A DNA stretch of 64,000 nucleotides, taken from contig JAVJVP010000008.1 in NCBI GenBank assembly GCA_040221095.1, positions 496,001 to 560,000 of the forward strand. Direction: 5' to 3'. The position numbers were made by a program, and so were the translations under genes. Positions 34,901 to 43,132 of the stretch are shown in pieces; within the stretch, counting starts at the first letter, position 1; each line of letters opens with the position of its first letter. This DNA comes from UBA1479 sp040221095. GTDB taxonomy: Bacteria; Pseudomonadota; Alphaproteobacteria; Rhodospirillales; Casp-alpha2. Under the pieces are notes generated by a model. The model ran no database searches. It had not been told where the DNA came from and saw only the letters and a program-made list of their open reading frames with translations.

Positions 34901-35224
34901 GAGTTCTTCGCCGGCGTGCGGTTCCGGGCGTGGAAGCCCGCATCGGCCCTGCATCCGGGCGTGGATGTCGACGCCCCCCTGGTGTTCGACCTGTACGACA
35001 CCTGGACCGGGCGGGCGGTCGCCGGCTGCACCTATCACGTGGCGCATCCCGGCGGGCGCAACTTCGAACACTTCCCCGTCAATGCCTACGAGGCGGAAAG
35101 CCGGCGCCTGGCCCGGTTCGAGGAAATCGGCCATACCGCCGGTCCCTCCGACGCGCCGAAACGCCGCGACAACAACGAATTTCCCATGACGCTGGACCTG
35201 CGCCGCGCGAAAACGGTGCACTGA
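31913..35224 (+). CDS. transglutaminase-like protein with large DUF2126 region
   Basis: 1103 residues. The N-terminal ~280 residues are a bacterial transglutaminase module: an N-terminal beta domain (IHIALHHRTSYIYDRKVEMG), the Cys at ~179 in GSCRDTGWLLVEIL, the His at ~229 in DLHAWTEVYLPG and the Asp at ~245 in GFDPTSG, so the Cys-His-Asp triad is intact. The remaining ~800 residues match the DUF2126 region (RLTLGGEPTFVSIDHVDADE; GTGGGNHVVAGGPTAEDSPF). No signal peptide is present. Homologues occur in a conserved triad with an ATP-grasp/alpha-E protein and a second transglutaminase; the product is thought to be a peptide or protein amide linkage but is undefined. Confidence 0.9.
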   Translation: MSIHIALHHRTSYIYDRKVEMGPQVIRLRPAPHARTPILSYALKIEPEGYFINWQQDPHGNYQARVVYPDPVEKFEVTVDLVADMSVQNPFDFFLEPDAEDLPFAYDPDLKLELEPYLHAEPAGPLLQAWLDKLPKQEGRTVEYLVALNQRLQMEIEYLIRMEPGVQTCEETLSSGRGSCRDTGWLLVEILRHLGYAARFVSGYLIQLKPDVKSLDGPSGAETDFTDLHAWTEVYLPGAGWIGFDPTSGLLTGEGHIPLAATPRPRSAAPISGAVGPSEVEFDFDMLITRIAESPRVTKPYTEEQWQAIDALGDEIDKQLIKRDVRLTLGGEPTFVSIDHVDADEWNTAATGKTKRPLGDDLIRRLRDKYAPDGLLHFGQGKWYPGEPLPRWAFALYWRRDGVPIWRDQAAFAREVDDHKPDIKTAETFARGIAERLDVSPDATIPAYEDPWHFMEQERRLPENVTLEDSKLDDPLERERLSKVFSRGLSKPTGYVLPVQRWNARASNRRWYSEPWSTRTDRLVLIPGDSPVGYRLPLDSLPHVRSVDYPYIVTADPFDERGELPEPDAARQPYLQGSEHPGSGRQTISEQSVTGAKGRVRAAMTIEPRDGRLCVFMPPTETLEDYLDLIAAIEDATAETGMPVHIEGYAPPNDPRLNVIKVTPDPGVLEINIKPAESWREMVESTETLYEEARLSRLGTEKFMLDGRHTGTGGGNHVVAGGPTAEDSPFLRRPDLLKSLVTYWQHHPSLSYLFSGMFVGPTSQAPRIDEARHDSLYELEIALAQIPEKGTECAPWLIDRTLRNLLIDVSGNTHRTEICIDKLYSPDGPTGRLGLVEFRAFEMPPHARMSLTQQLLLRALIARFWDTPYSGPLVRWGTQLHDRFMLPHSVWADFENVIADMNNHGHAFDAAWFAPHFEFRFPRYGAVQYEQMEIELRQALEPWHVMGEEGAAGGTVRFVDSSVERLQVRITGMTGGRFRIACNGYEVPLTATGKAGEFFAGVRFRAWKPASALHPGVDVDAPLVFDLYDTWTGRAVAGCTYHVAHPGGRNFEHFPVNAYEAESRRLARFEEIGHTAGPSDAPKRRDNNEFPMTLDLRRAKTVH

Positions 35225-35350
35225 GGCGGGAAACACCCCTTTTCCGACCGGATTCATCTTGATCAAACAACGCACTAGCGGAGGGCGCGGCGATCTCTTA
35301 TCCTCGCCCCTCCAATTCGGGTATGGGCCCAGTCGGGCGTGGAGCATCGC

Positions 35351-37930
35351 GTGAGCCGCAGCAATCCGGCAAAGAACGGCACGGCGCCGGGAGTATTCCT
35401 GGCCGACGACTACGCCCCCATTTCCGGCGTCTATGACGAGATGATGGATGCCCAGACGGGCGTGCGCCCGCACTGGAGCAACTTCCTGGAAAGCCTGGGA
35501 CGGTTTTCCGGCCAGGAACTGCAGGACCGCTGGGACACGGCGCAGCGTCTGGTCCGGGAAAACGGCACCACCTACAACATCTACGACGAAACCGGGGAAT
35601 CGACCCGTCCCTGGCGCATGGACCCGATCCCCTTCCTGATCGGCTCCGAGGAATGGGCCGCCCTGGAAACGGGGCTGATCCAGCGCGCCAAGCTGCTGAA
35701 CGCCATCGTCCACGACATCTACGGCGACCAGACCCTGTTGCAGCGGGGTCTGCTGCCGTCGTCCCTGGTCTACGGCAATCCGGCGTTCATGCGCCCCATG
35801 CGCGGCATCAATCCGCCAGGCGGCGTGCATCTGCATTTCATGGCCTTCGACCTGGCCCGCGCCGCCGATCAGCGCTGGTGGGTGCTCAGCGACCGCACCC
35901 AGGCGCCGTCGGGGGCCGGCTATACCCTGGAAAACCGCATCGTTCTGGCGCGCACCCTGCCCGACATCTTCCGCTCGGCCCAGGTTCACCGCCTGGCCGG
36001 GTTCTTCCAGGCGCTCAGCGACAACCTGATCAGCCTGTCGGGCAAGGACGATCCCCTGGCCGTGCTGCTGACCCCGGGGCCGCACAACGAAACCTATTTC
36101 GAACACGCCTATCTGGCGCGCTACCTGGGCTTTCCCCTGGTCGAGGGCGCCGACCTGACCGTGCGCGACAACCATGTGTTCCTGAAAACCCTGAACGGCC
36201 TGAAGCGGGTCGACCTGATCCTGCGCCGCGTCGACAGTGATTTCTGCGACCCCCTGGAACTGCGCAATGATTCCCTGCTCGGCGTCGCCGGGCTGGTCGC
36301 CGCCGTGCGCGCCGGCAACGTGGTGGTCGCCAACTCCCTAGGCTCGGGCGTGGTCGAATGCGAAGCCCTGATGAGCTTCTACCCGGGCCTGTGCCGCGAG
36401 CTTCTGGGCGAGGAATTGAAGGTGCCCTCCCTCGCCAGTTGGTGGTGCGGCCAGGAGCAGGAACGGGAATATGTCAGCCAGCACCTGGACGAGCTGGTGC
36501 TGCGCCCGACGTTCTCGAACTCCTCGATCCTCAACAACCGCAAAGGCGCGCTGATGCCGGGCCAGGCCTCGGGCGAACGGCGGCAGGAGATCGTCGATCT
36601 GCTGGACCGGCGCGGCTACCAGTACTTCGGGCAGGAAACCCTGACCCTGTCGACCACCCCCGGCTGGTCCGAGGCCGGGATCGAACCCCGGCCGGTCGTG
36701 CTGCGCGTCTACGTCTGCGCTGAAGGCGACAGCTACCGGGTCATGCCCGGCGGCCTGACGCGGACCGCCGACAGCGTCGCCGCCCAGGCCGTCACCATGC
36801 AGCAGGGCGACGCGTCGAAGGATACCTGGGTGCTGTCCGACGGCCCCGTGTCGACCTTCACCCGACTGACGGCCCCCGATCAGGCGGTGACGCTGCGCCG
36901 TTCGGGATCGGACCTGCCGTCGCGCGTGGCCGACAACCTGTTCTGGCTCGGCCGCTATGCGGAACGCACGGAAAGTTCCGTGCGCCTGATGCGGGCCCTG
37001 ATCCTGCGCTTCGCCGGCGAAGCCGGGGCCGGCGACGACCCCCATACCCTGACCCGCCTGACCAACATCCTAGTCGACCTGGATTACCTGAACCGGCGCA
37101 CGGCGCAGAAGGCCGCCGCCGGCGGCATCCGTGCGGTCGAACGCGAAATGGCGATGATCCTGTTCGACCGGGGACGGGCCAACGGCCTGCTCAACCTTCT
37201 GGGCAACCTGCAGCGCACCGCCTCCCTGGTGCGCGAGCGGCTGTCCACGGATTCCTGGCGCGTGTTGAACGGCCTGCACCAGCGCGCCGTGGGCCAGGCG
37301 GCGATGATCCGGCTCGACGTGTCGGCGGCTCTGGAACTGCTCAACCACATCCTGGAAGAACTTTCGGCCTTCAGCGGCATGCAGATGGAAAACATGACGC
37401 GCTCGCTCGGCTGGCGGCTGCTGGACACGGGGCGGCGGGTCGACCGCACGACCCATACAGCCAAGCTGATCCGCGAACTGGTGGTCGACGGCAACCCGGC
37501 CGAGGAAGGCCGCCTGGACCTGCTTCTGGAACTGGGCGACAGCTCCATGACCTACCGCACGCGCTACCTTTCGACCGTGCAGCTGCCGGCGGTGGTCGAT
37601 CTGCTGTTGGCCGACGACACCAATCCCCGCTCTCTCGCCTTCCAGGTCGCGACCCTGGGCGAACACATCCGCCATTTCCCCCATGACGAGGAAAGCGCAA
37701 CCCTGTCGCGCGAGGAATATCTGGTTCAGTCCATGTACAGCCAGATCCGCCTGGCCGACGTGATGGAGCTTTGCAATCAGCGCAACAAGCGTGGCCAGCG
37801 CAACGACCTGGCCCAGTTCCTGGATCAGATCGCCAATCAGACCCTGGAAATGTCGAACGCGCTTGCGCGCAAGTACTTCAGCCACGTGCTGCCGACGCGC
37901 AGCACGTCCGCGGGCGGCGTCGTGCCATGA
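35351..37930 (+). CDS. circularly permuted ATP-grasp protein fused to alpha-E domain
   Basis: 859 residues from the GTG six bases after GGAG; a GTG twelve bases earlier is possible. Residues ~1-500 are the circularly permuted ATP-grasp amidoligase-like domain (FLIGSEEWAALETGLIQRAK, GGVHLHFMAFDL, VLLTPGPHNETYFEHAYLAR, LRPTFSNSSILN). From ~520 the alpha-E helical domain follows (SRVADNLFWLGRYAERTESS). In many genomes these are two genes, so the fusion supports joint action. It probably activates a carboxylate for ligation to an amine, working with the two flanking transglutaminase-like proteins. A 126-base gap precedes it and may hold an internal promoter. Confidence 0.88.
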   Translation: MSRSNPAKNGTAPGVFLADDYAPISGVYDEMMDAQTGVRPHWSNFLESLGRFSGQELQDRWDTAQRLVRENGTTYNIYDETGESTRPWRMDPIPFLIGSEEWAALETGLIQRAKLLNAIVHDIYGDQTLLQRGLLPSSLVYGNPAFMRPMRGINPPGGVHLHFMAFDLARAADQRWWVLSDRTQAPSGAGYTLENRIVLARTLPDIFRSAQVHRLAGFFQALSDNLISLSGKDDPLAVLLTPGPHNETYFEHAYLARYLGFPLVEGADLTVRDNHVFLKTLNGLKRVDLILRRVDSDFCDPLELRNDSLLGVAGLVAAVRAGNVVVANSLGSGVVECEALMSFYPGLCRELLGEELKVPSLASWWCGQEQEREYVSQHLDELVLRPTFSNSSILNNRKGALMPGQASGERRQEIVDLLDRRGYQYFGQETLTLSTTPGWSEAGIEPRPVVLRVYVCAEGDSYRVMPGGLTRTADSVAAQAVTMQQGDASKDTWVLSDGPVSTFTRLTAPDQAVTLRRSGSDLPSRVADNLFWLGRYAERTESSVRLMRALILRFAGEAGAGDDPHTLTRLTNILVDLDYLNRRTAQKAAAGGIRAVEREMAMILFDRGRANGLLNLLGNLQRTASLVRERLSTDSWRVLNGLHQRAVGQAAMIRLDVSAALELLNHILEELSAFSGMQMENMTRSLGWRLLDTGRRVDRTTHTAKLIRELVVDGNPAEEGRLDLLLELGDSSMTYRTRYLSTVQLPAVVDLLLADDTNPRSLAFQVATLGEHIRHFPHDEESATLSREEYLVQSMYSQIRLADVMELCNQRNKRGQRNDLAQFLDQIANQTLEMSNALARKYFSHVLPTRSTSAGGVVP

Positions 37931-37940
37931 GTGTCAGGCC

Positions 37941-38828
37941 GTGATCTACGACATCAGTCACCAGACGACGATCACCTACACCTGGGACGTGGCGCTGTCC
38001 CAGCACCTTCTGCATCTGGCCCCCCGGCCCTGCCCCCATCAGGTCACCCACCACCACGCCCTGATCATCGAGCCGGCGCCGACCCTCAGCAAGAACGACG
38101 TCGATTTCTTCGGCAATCCGACGACCTATCTGACGATCGAGGAGCCGCACAACAAGCTGTCGATCATCTCGACCTGTCAGGTCGAAATCCACGCCCTGCC
38201 GGCCCCCGCCCCGGCGGCAACCCCGCCCTGGGAAGCCGTCGCCGGATATCTGGTCAACCAGTCGGACCCGGCATGCCTGGACGCCAGCCAGTACGTATTC
38301 GAAAGCCCGTTCACCGTGTCGGGCCAGGCCGAGGCCTTCGCCCAGGCGTCCTTCCCGCCGCGACGCCCCGTGCTGGAAGGGGCGCTGGACCTGATGGCGC
38401 GCATCTTCACGGACTTCAAGTACGAGGGCGGCGTCACCGATATCTCCACCCCCATCGACCGGGTGCTGGCCGACAAGCGCGGCGTGTGCCAGGACTTCGC
38501 CCATCTACAGATCGCCTGCCTGCGCGCCATGGGCCTGCCGGCGCGCTATGTCTCGGGATACCTGCGCACCCATCCGCCGGAAGGCCAGGAACGCAAGATC
38601 GGCGCCGACGCGTCGCACGCCTGGCTCGCGGTCTGGATCCCGGAACATGGCTGGGTCGACCTGGACCCGACCAACAACCTGATGCCGGGGGACGAGCATA
38701 TCACCGTCGCCTGGGGCCGCGATTACGGCGACGTCAGCCCGATCAACGGCATGGTGCTGGGCGGCGGCGCCCACAAGGTCGCGGTCGCCGTGGACGTGGC
38801 GCCGGTCGGCGAACCGGCCGACGCCTGA
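37941..38828 (+). CDS. transglutaminase-family protein
   Basis: 295 residues from the GTG of VIYDISHQ, 10 bases after the ATP-grasp stop, with AGG upstream. It has a bacterial transglutaminase N-terminal domain (TTITYTWDVALSQHLLHLAPRP), then Cys at ~182 in RGVCQDFAHLQIACLR, His at ~226 in ASHAWLAVW and Asp at ~242 in VDLDPTNN. A cysteine protease or transglutaminase reaction on an isopeptide is expected. It is the third gene of the conserved triad. Its C-terminus has no extra domain. It converges on the flavoprotein gene, with six bases between stops. Confidence 0.9.
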   Translation: MIYDISHQTTITYTWDVALSQHLLHLAPRPCPHQVTHHHALIIEPAPTLSKNDVDFFGNPTTYLTIEEPHNKLSIISTCQVEIHALPAPAPAATPPWEAVAGYLVNQSDPACLDASQYVFESPFTVSGQAEAFAQASFPPRRPVLEGALDLMARIFTDFKYEGGVTDISTPIDRVLADKRGVCQDFAHLQIACLRAMGLPARYVSGYLRTHPPEGQERKIGADASHAWLAVWIPEHGWVDLDPTNNLMPGDEHITVAWGRDYGDVSPINGMVLGGGAHKVAVAVDVAPVGEPADA

Positions 38829-38834
38829 CGCCCA

Positions 38835-40301
38835 TCACGACAAGGGTGTTTCTGCGGCGACATTGCGCCCGGCGATCCGCCCGAACCCCAGACATTCACC
38901 GATGTTTCCCGTGCCCTGATAAAGATAGCTGTAGATCGACCCCAGTTCGCCGGCGCTGTACAGCCGGGGAATTGGCGTGCCGTCCGGGCGCAGGACCCGG
39001 GCCTCTTCGTTGCGCCGGGGGCCGCCCTGGGTGTTGATCATCGAGGGCGACAGTTCCATGGCGTAGAACGGCCCCCTGCCGAACGGCGTCAGCATCAGTG
39101 TACGTCCGAAATCCGCATCCTCCCCGGCCGCCGTCTGGGCGTTCCAGCGGTCGATGGTGGCGCCAAGCGCCGCCGGGTCCAGGCCGATCGTCCGCGCCAG
39201 ATCCTCGATCGTCTCGCCCTGCTTGATCCAGCCCTTTTCCAGTTCGGCGGAGTTGTCGTCGCTCCAGTCATAACGCGTGATGATCGGCGTCCAGCCCCGG
39301 TTGGGGTTCTTGTTGTAGAGCGGCGCCGCCGACATCATGTCCTGATCAAACACCATGAACATGGGTGTCGGCACATGCATGGGCGACCACACGCCGTTGA
39401 CCGGCACCTTGCCGTGGCGGTGCTTGAACTTCTCGTCATAGAACCGCCGCCCGTCCGGGCCGACGATGATCATGCCGCCGGGATATTCCTTGGCGAAATG
39501 CAGGGCCTGGATCGACATGGTGGCGGGAAATTCCGGCACCTTGAGGGCCATGGACGGTCCCGCGTAGTTGTTCATGTGCCACAGGTCGGCCCCGACCGAA
39601 AGCGCCATGGAGATGCCGTCGCCTTCGTTGTAGGGGGTCCCGGACGGATAGCAGTGGGACACGCCTGGCAGGTAGTTGCGGATCATTTCCTGATTGTTTT
39701 CGAACCCGCCGCAGGTCAGCACCACGCCCCGGCGCGCCTTGATGAGAACGGACTTGCCGTCCTTCTCCGCACGCACGCCGATGATTTCGCGGGTGTCACC
39801 GTCCTGGATCAGTTCGCGGCCCGGGGTTTCGTATTCGACCGCGATGTCGCGTTCGGTGACGAAGCTTTCGAAGCGGTTCCAGGTAAAGGAATAGCCGTAG
39901 GTCGGCCCGTCGTGGAACTTGTGGACGCAATCCGATCCCGGCAGTTCCGGATATTCGATGCCTTCCGGCTGATGCTGGTGCTCCTGGGGATCGCCGCCCA
40001 GATCCCGGACCCAGTCGTTGTTCCGGCACATTTCCCGCGCCCAGGTGCGGATCATCACGTCCGGCACCGGATAGGGCCCACAGAGGGCCTCCAGATAGGT
40101 CGCCGCCTTGTCCGCGTCCGAGGTGTTCAGATAACCCTGGGCCGCGATGCGCGTGTTACCGCCGTGCAGGCCTTCCGGCGCTTTTTCCAGGATCAGGACC
40201 TCCGCCCCCTGGTCATGCGCGGTGACCGCGGCGGCCACGCCGGCGCCGCCGAACCCCAAGACAATAACGTCCGTTTCCCTATCCCATTTATAAGGTTTCA
40301 A
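38835..40301 (-). CDS. FAD-dependent fumarate reductase/KSTD-like oxidoreductase
   Basis: 488 residues. The N-terminal dinucleotide motif is DVIVLGFGGAGVAAAVTAHD, followed by the FAD-binding GLHGGNTRIAAQG; the C-terminal FAD motif is LYSAGELGSIYSYLYQGTGN. It resembles the flavoprotein family of fumarate reductases and 3-ketosteroid dehydrogenases, which reduce or form an alkene next to a carbonyl. No heme domain or signal peptide is present. The start is TTG with GAGGA upstream; no ATG is available nearby. It is the last gene behind the DUF3604 protein on the minus strand (119 bases between), probably one operon. Substrate unknown. Confidence 0.85.
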   Translation of the reverse strand: MKPYKWDRETDVIVLGFGGAGVAAAVTAHDQGAEVLILEKAPEGLHGGNTRIAAQGYLNTSDADKAATYLEALCGPYPVPDVMIRTWAREMCRNNDWVRDLGGDPQEHQHQPEGIEYPELPGSDCVHKFHDGPTYGYSFTWNRFESFVTERDIAVEYETPGRELIQDGDTREIIGVRAEKDGKSVLIKARRGVVLTCGGFENNQEMIRNYLPGVSHCYPSGTPYNEGDGISMALSVGADLWHMNNYAGPSMALKVPEFPATMSIQALHFAKEYPGGMIIVGPDGRRFYDEKFKHRHGKVPVNGVWSPMHVPTPMFMVFDQDMMSAAPLYNKNPNRGWTPIITRYDWSDDNSAELEKGWIKQGETIEDLARTIGLDPAALGATIDRWNAQTAAGEDADFGRTLMLTPFGRGPFYAMELSPSMINTQGGPRRNEEARVLRPDGTPIPRLYSAGELGSIYSYLYQGTGNIGECLGFGRIAGRNVAAETPLS

Positions 40302-40420
40302 GTTTGGTCCTCAATTTTCCGATTGGTGGTCTCGTGCTGGTCGACGGCGCGCAGACGCGCCCCGCCACGGACGCCCCCTTCCGGTCCGCACCGCCTAGGT
40401 TACAAGAGGTCGCGACGAAT

Positions 40421-42751
40421 TTACAGCTTGCGGCAGACGTAAACCGGCGAAGTCCAGGCCCGCGTGCCGTCTTCCTGCGTCAGGCGGATATAGATCGCGT
40501 TGTCGCGGTCATCCTTCAGGTCGATGGTGCGCGAGAACGACACCTTGCGGTGGGAATTTTCCTCCGGCAGGCGGAAAATCTTGAGGAACCGGGGCAGGAC
40601 GCCCGACTTGTCGAACATCTCGTCCTCCAGGCCGATTTCCTCCAGCGGCACGCCGCATTGCACCAGCGGCGTTTCGATCTGGAGCGTGCCGCCCCAGGCG
40701 TCCTTCACCCAGACGTCAAAGCCGGCGAAGTTGCCCGTGGTCAGGGACATCCATTTAAGGGACGTTTCCGACGTCCGCTCCAGCACCTTTTCCGGGTTGA
40801 AGAAGTTGAAGGCCTGGGCGCGGACGATCTCGTTGTCCTGGACATGGGCCGTGCCGTCCCAGATGACCTGGCGGAAGCGGCCGCGGTATTCGGCCCCTTC
40901 CCAATGGATGCGGATGCGCCCGCCCAGGTCTTCCTGACCATAGGGCCGCACAGTCTCGATCAGGTCGCGGCCGTTGAAGATGTCGATCCGCTCGACGGGC
41001 GAGGCGGCCTGGATATCGACGTCCAGGCGCACACCGCCTTCGGGCAGGTGGACGATGTCGCCCATCATGGCCTCGCGGGTCTCATATCCCTTGGGCGGCG
41101 TCGGATAGTCGAGCGCCGGATCGTCGTGGTAGAGCGTCGCCGGCGCGTCGAACCGGGCCTTCACGTCGATCACCATGCGCCCGCCATGGCCGCCCGTGGT
41201 GGCGTAGTGGCGGCGCTTGCGGATGCAGTCGAACAGGGATTCCCGGGTCAGGTCGGGCATCAGCATGCAGGTCAACCCGCCGACGGCGCCGAACAGCGAC
41301 GCCCCCGGATAGCTCGCCCCCGGCCGGCCCTTGTGGCCGTCGGAATTGGCGACGATGCCCGTGCGATAGCCCATGTCGAGAGCGTCCTCGACCAGCCATT
41401 CGAAGGTGCCCCAGGAGGAATGAATCTCCATGGATTTCTCGAACCGGCCGTCGTGGGCCAGTTTCACGTCGGCGTAACGGCCGCCGCAATGGGCATAGGA
41501 CACGGCGTCCCATTCCTTGTCGCGGGCCAGGGCGTCGTACAGTTCGCCCGCCGTGTTGCAGTCCGTGGACAGGTCCGACTTGTCCTCGATCAGCGCGTGG
41601 GAGGAGCGGCGGATGACCCGGTCCTTCGACGGATAGAACATGTTGCGGTCGCCGCCCAAGGCCGTATTGCCCGACCATTCATATCCCAGCGGGGTCAGGA
41701 ACTTGCCCGGCTCGTCGAATTCTTCACACAGGTTGTCCAGATGCGACCAGAAACCCTTGGTGATCTGGAAGTCGTTGCCCTGGTGGCCGGCGGCGTCGAC
41801 GAAGGCGCGGTCGCGGGCGAATTCGAAGAAGGCCCGCGCCGAGCCGGTGCCGATGGTTTCCTCGGACTGGCCATGCAGATCGACCCAATAGGGCTTGAGG
41901 TCGATATCCTTCTGAATACACAGCGGATTGGCGCGGAACACTTCCGCGCCCGACGCATCCTCGAACCAGATCTGCACGAGACCGGGACCATCGACGCTGA
42001 GACCCTCGATGATCTTTGCGAAGGCGCCCGGCGCCAGAGTCACGCTGTCGGGCAGGCCGTTGACGGGCCGCGAGCTTTTGACCACGAAGGTCACGTCGCA
42101 CTGATCCGACGGATTGCCCCAGATGTCCTCGCCCTTGATCTTCAGATCGAAGGCCTCGCCCATGCAACGCGCCGTCGGCACCACGGCGGCAAAGGTCACG
42201 GGCTTGCCGGGTACGATACGGATCACCGGCTGTTGCGGCAGGGCCTGATAGTTGGCGGTGGCGATGGGATCGACCAGAACGCGGAATTCGAAGGTATCCT
42301 CGCAGAAGGTCTGCAGGCGCACGCCCTGCGATCCGCCCGAGGTTTCGCCGAAGGTGATGGTGATGGTGTCGCCTTCCTTCATGAAGCCCTTCACCACCTT
42401 GATATAGAGGGCACGGTCCCAGGGCCGCACGTTGCCCTTGGGATCGTAGCGGGTTTCCAGCACGGCGTTGTTGGAGGCGACGACCGTCGTGTAGTTACGC
42501 CATTTGGGATCGTCGAACTGCGGGCGGCTCTGGTCCGAGGCGAAACGGAAGCAGACGCGCATGGAGGCGCTGTCGTCCATGCCGTACTTGCCGCAGGTAT
42601 AGACCAGCGTGAAGGTCTGCCAGGATCCCGCCTCGAAAGCACCGGACGGCGTCAGGACCGCGTGGCCCAGTTCATCGGGTGCAATCGGTGATTCAATCGT
42701 CGAACTTGAATTGAGCGCGCCTTGGCCGCCGTCCTCATGCTGGTCGAGCAT
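40421..42751 (-). CDS. DUF3604-family protein (PHP-like metal-dependent hydrolase fold)
   Basis: 776 residues. The middle of the protein carries YWVDLHGQSE, the position of the DLHxHT metal site of DUF3604 and PHP-type proteins. It is followed by TPLGYEWSGN, YAHCGGRYADVK, EIHSSWGTFEW, IVANSDGHKGRPG and RRHYATTGG, a series of likely metal-binding His and Asp residues. The N-terminal ~280 residues are beta-rich. No signal peptide. DUF3604 proteins are of unknown activity; hydrolysis of a phosphate ester is only a possibility. It is divergent from the NitT/TauT-type ABC operon, with a 381-base shared control region. Confidence 0.85.
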   Translation of the reverse strand: MLDQHEDGGQGALNSSSTIESPIAPDELGHAVLTPSGAFEAGSWQTFTLVYTCGKYGMDDSASMRVCFRFASDQSRPQFDDPKWRNYTTVVASNNAVLETRYDPKGNVRPWDRALYIKVVKGFMKEGDTITITFGETSGGSQGVRLQTFCEDTFEFRVLVDPIATANYQALPQQPVIRIVPGKPVTFAAVVPTARCMGEAFDLKIKGEDIWGNPSDQCDVTFVVKSSRPVNGLPDSVTLAPGAFAKIIEGLSVDGPGLVQIWFEDASGAEVFRANPLCIQKDIDLKPYWVDLHGQSEETIGTGSARAFFEFARDRAFVDAAGHQGNDFQITKGFWSHLDNLCEEFDEPGKFLTPLGYEWSGNTALGGDRNMFYPSKDRVIRRSSHALIEDKSDLSTDCNTAGELYDALARDKEWDAVSYAHCGGRYADVKLAHDGRFEKSMEIHSSWGTFEWLVEDALDMGYRTGIVANSDGHKGRPGASYPGASLFGAVGGLTCMLMPDLTRESLFDCIRKRRHYATTGGHGGRMVIDVKARFDAPATLYHDDPALDYPTPPKGYETREAMMGDIVHLPEGGVRLDVDIQAASPVERIDIFNGRDLIETVRPYGQEDLGGRIRIHWEGAEYRGRFRQVIWDGTAHVQDNEIVRAQAFNFFNPEKVLERTSETSLKWMSLTTGNFAGFDVWVKDAWGGTLQIETPLVQCGVPLEEIGLEDEMFDKSGVLPRFLKIFRLPEENSHRKVSFSRTIDLKDDRDNAIYIRLTQEDGTRAWTSPVYVCRKL

Positions 42752-43132
42752 TTTGTCCCCTCCTGGACCTATGTCCCATCGTTTTGTCTTAATTAGCGTC
42801 GTGCGTTGGGCGCCGCACGGTTCAATCGCACCGAAGGCACCTAAAAAACTATATCGTAATTCGGCGAGGCACTATATCGGGGGAAATTTAGAAAAACTAT
42901 ATAGGAATATCGGATTTTTCCCGATAGTCTCGATATCTGTGATGCCAGGGACGAACAACCAATCAAGACGCTCTGCCCTTTCCGCAACACAAGTCCCAGG
43001 GGGTTGGGATGCGGAATTTGGCAGGACGGTGCGTGTCCCGACCGATCGGACAACGAGGTCCGGCGGGCACACCACGGCATCGAAACCCGTTCCGTGACAG
43101 TCCAATCATCGTCATCAGGGAGGACGAAAACC
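42752..43132. promoter_or_regulatory. divergent control region of DUF3604 and ABC operons
   Basis: 381 bases without a gene. The 42840-42925 part is unusually AT-rich. ACTATAT occurs three times in the same orientation (42848, 42871 and 42896), 23 and 25 bases apart; the third is extended to ACTATATAG. A small hairpin, ATCGG-N7-CCGAT, follows at 42909-42925. The rest (42926-43115) shows nothing recognisable apart from GGGAGGA before the binding-protein start. Confidence 0.5.
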
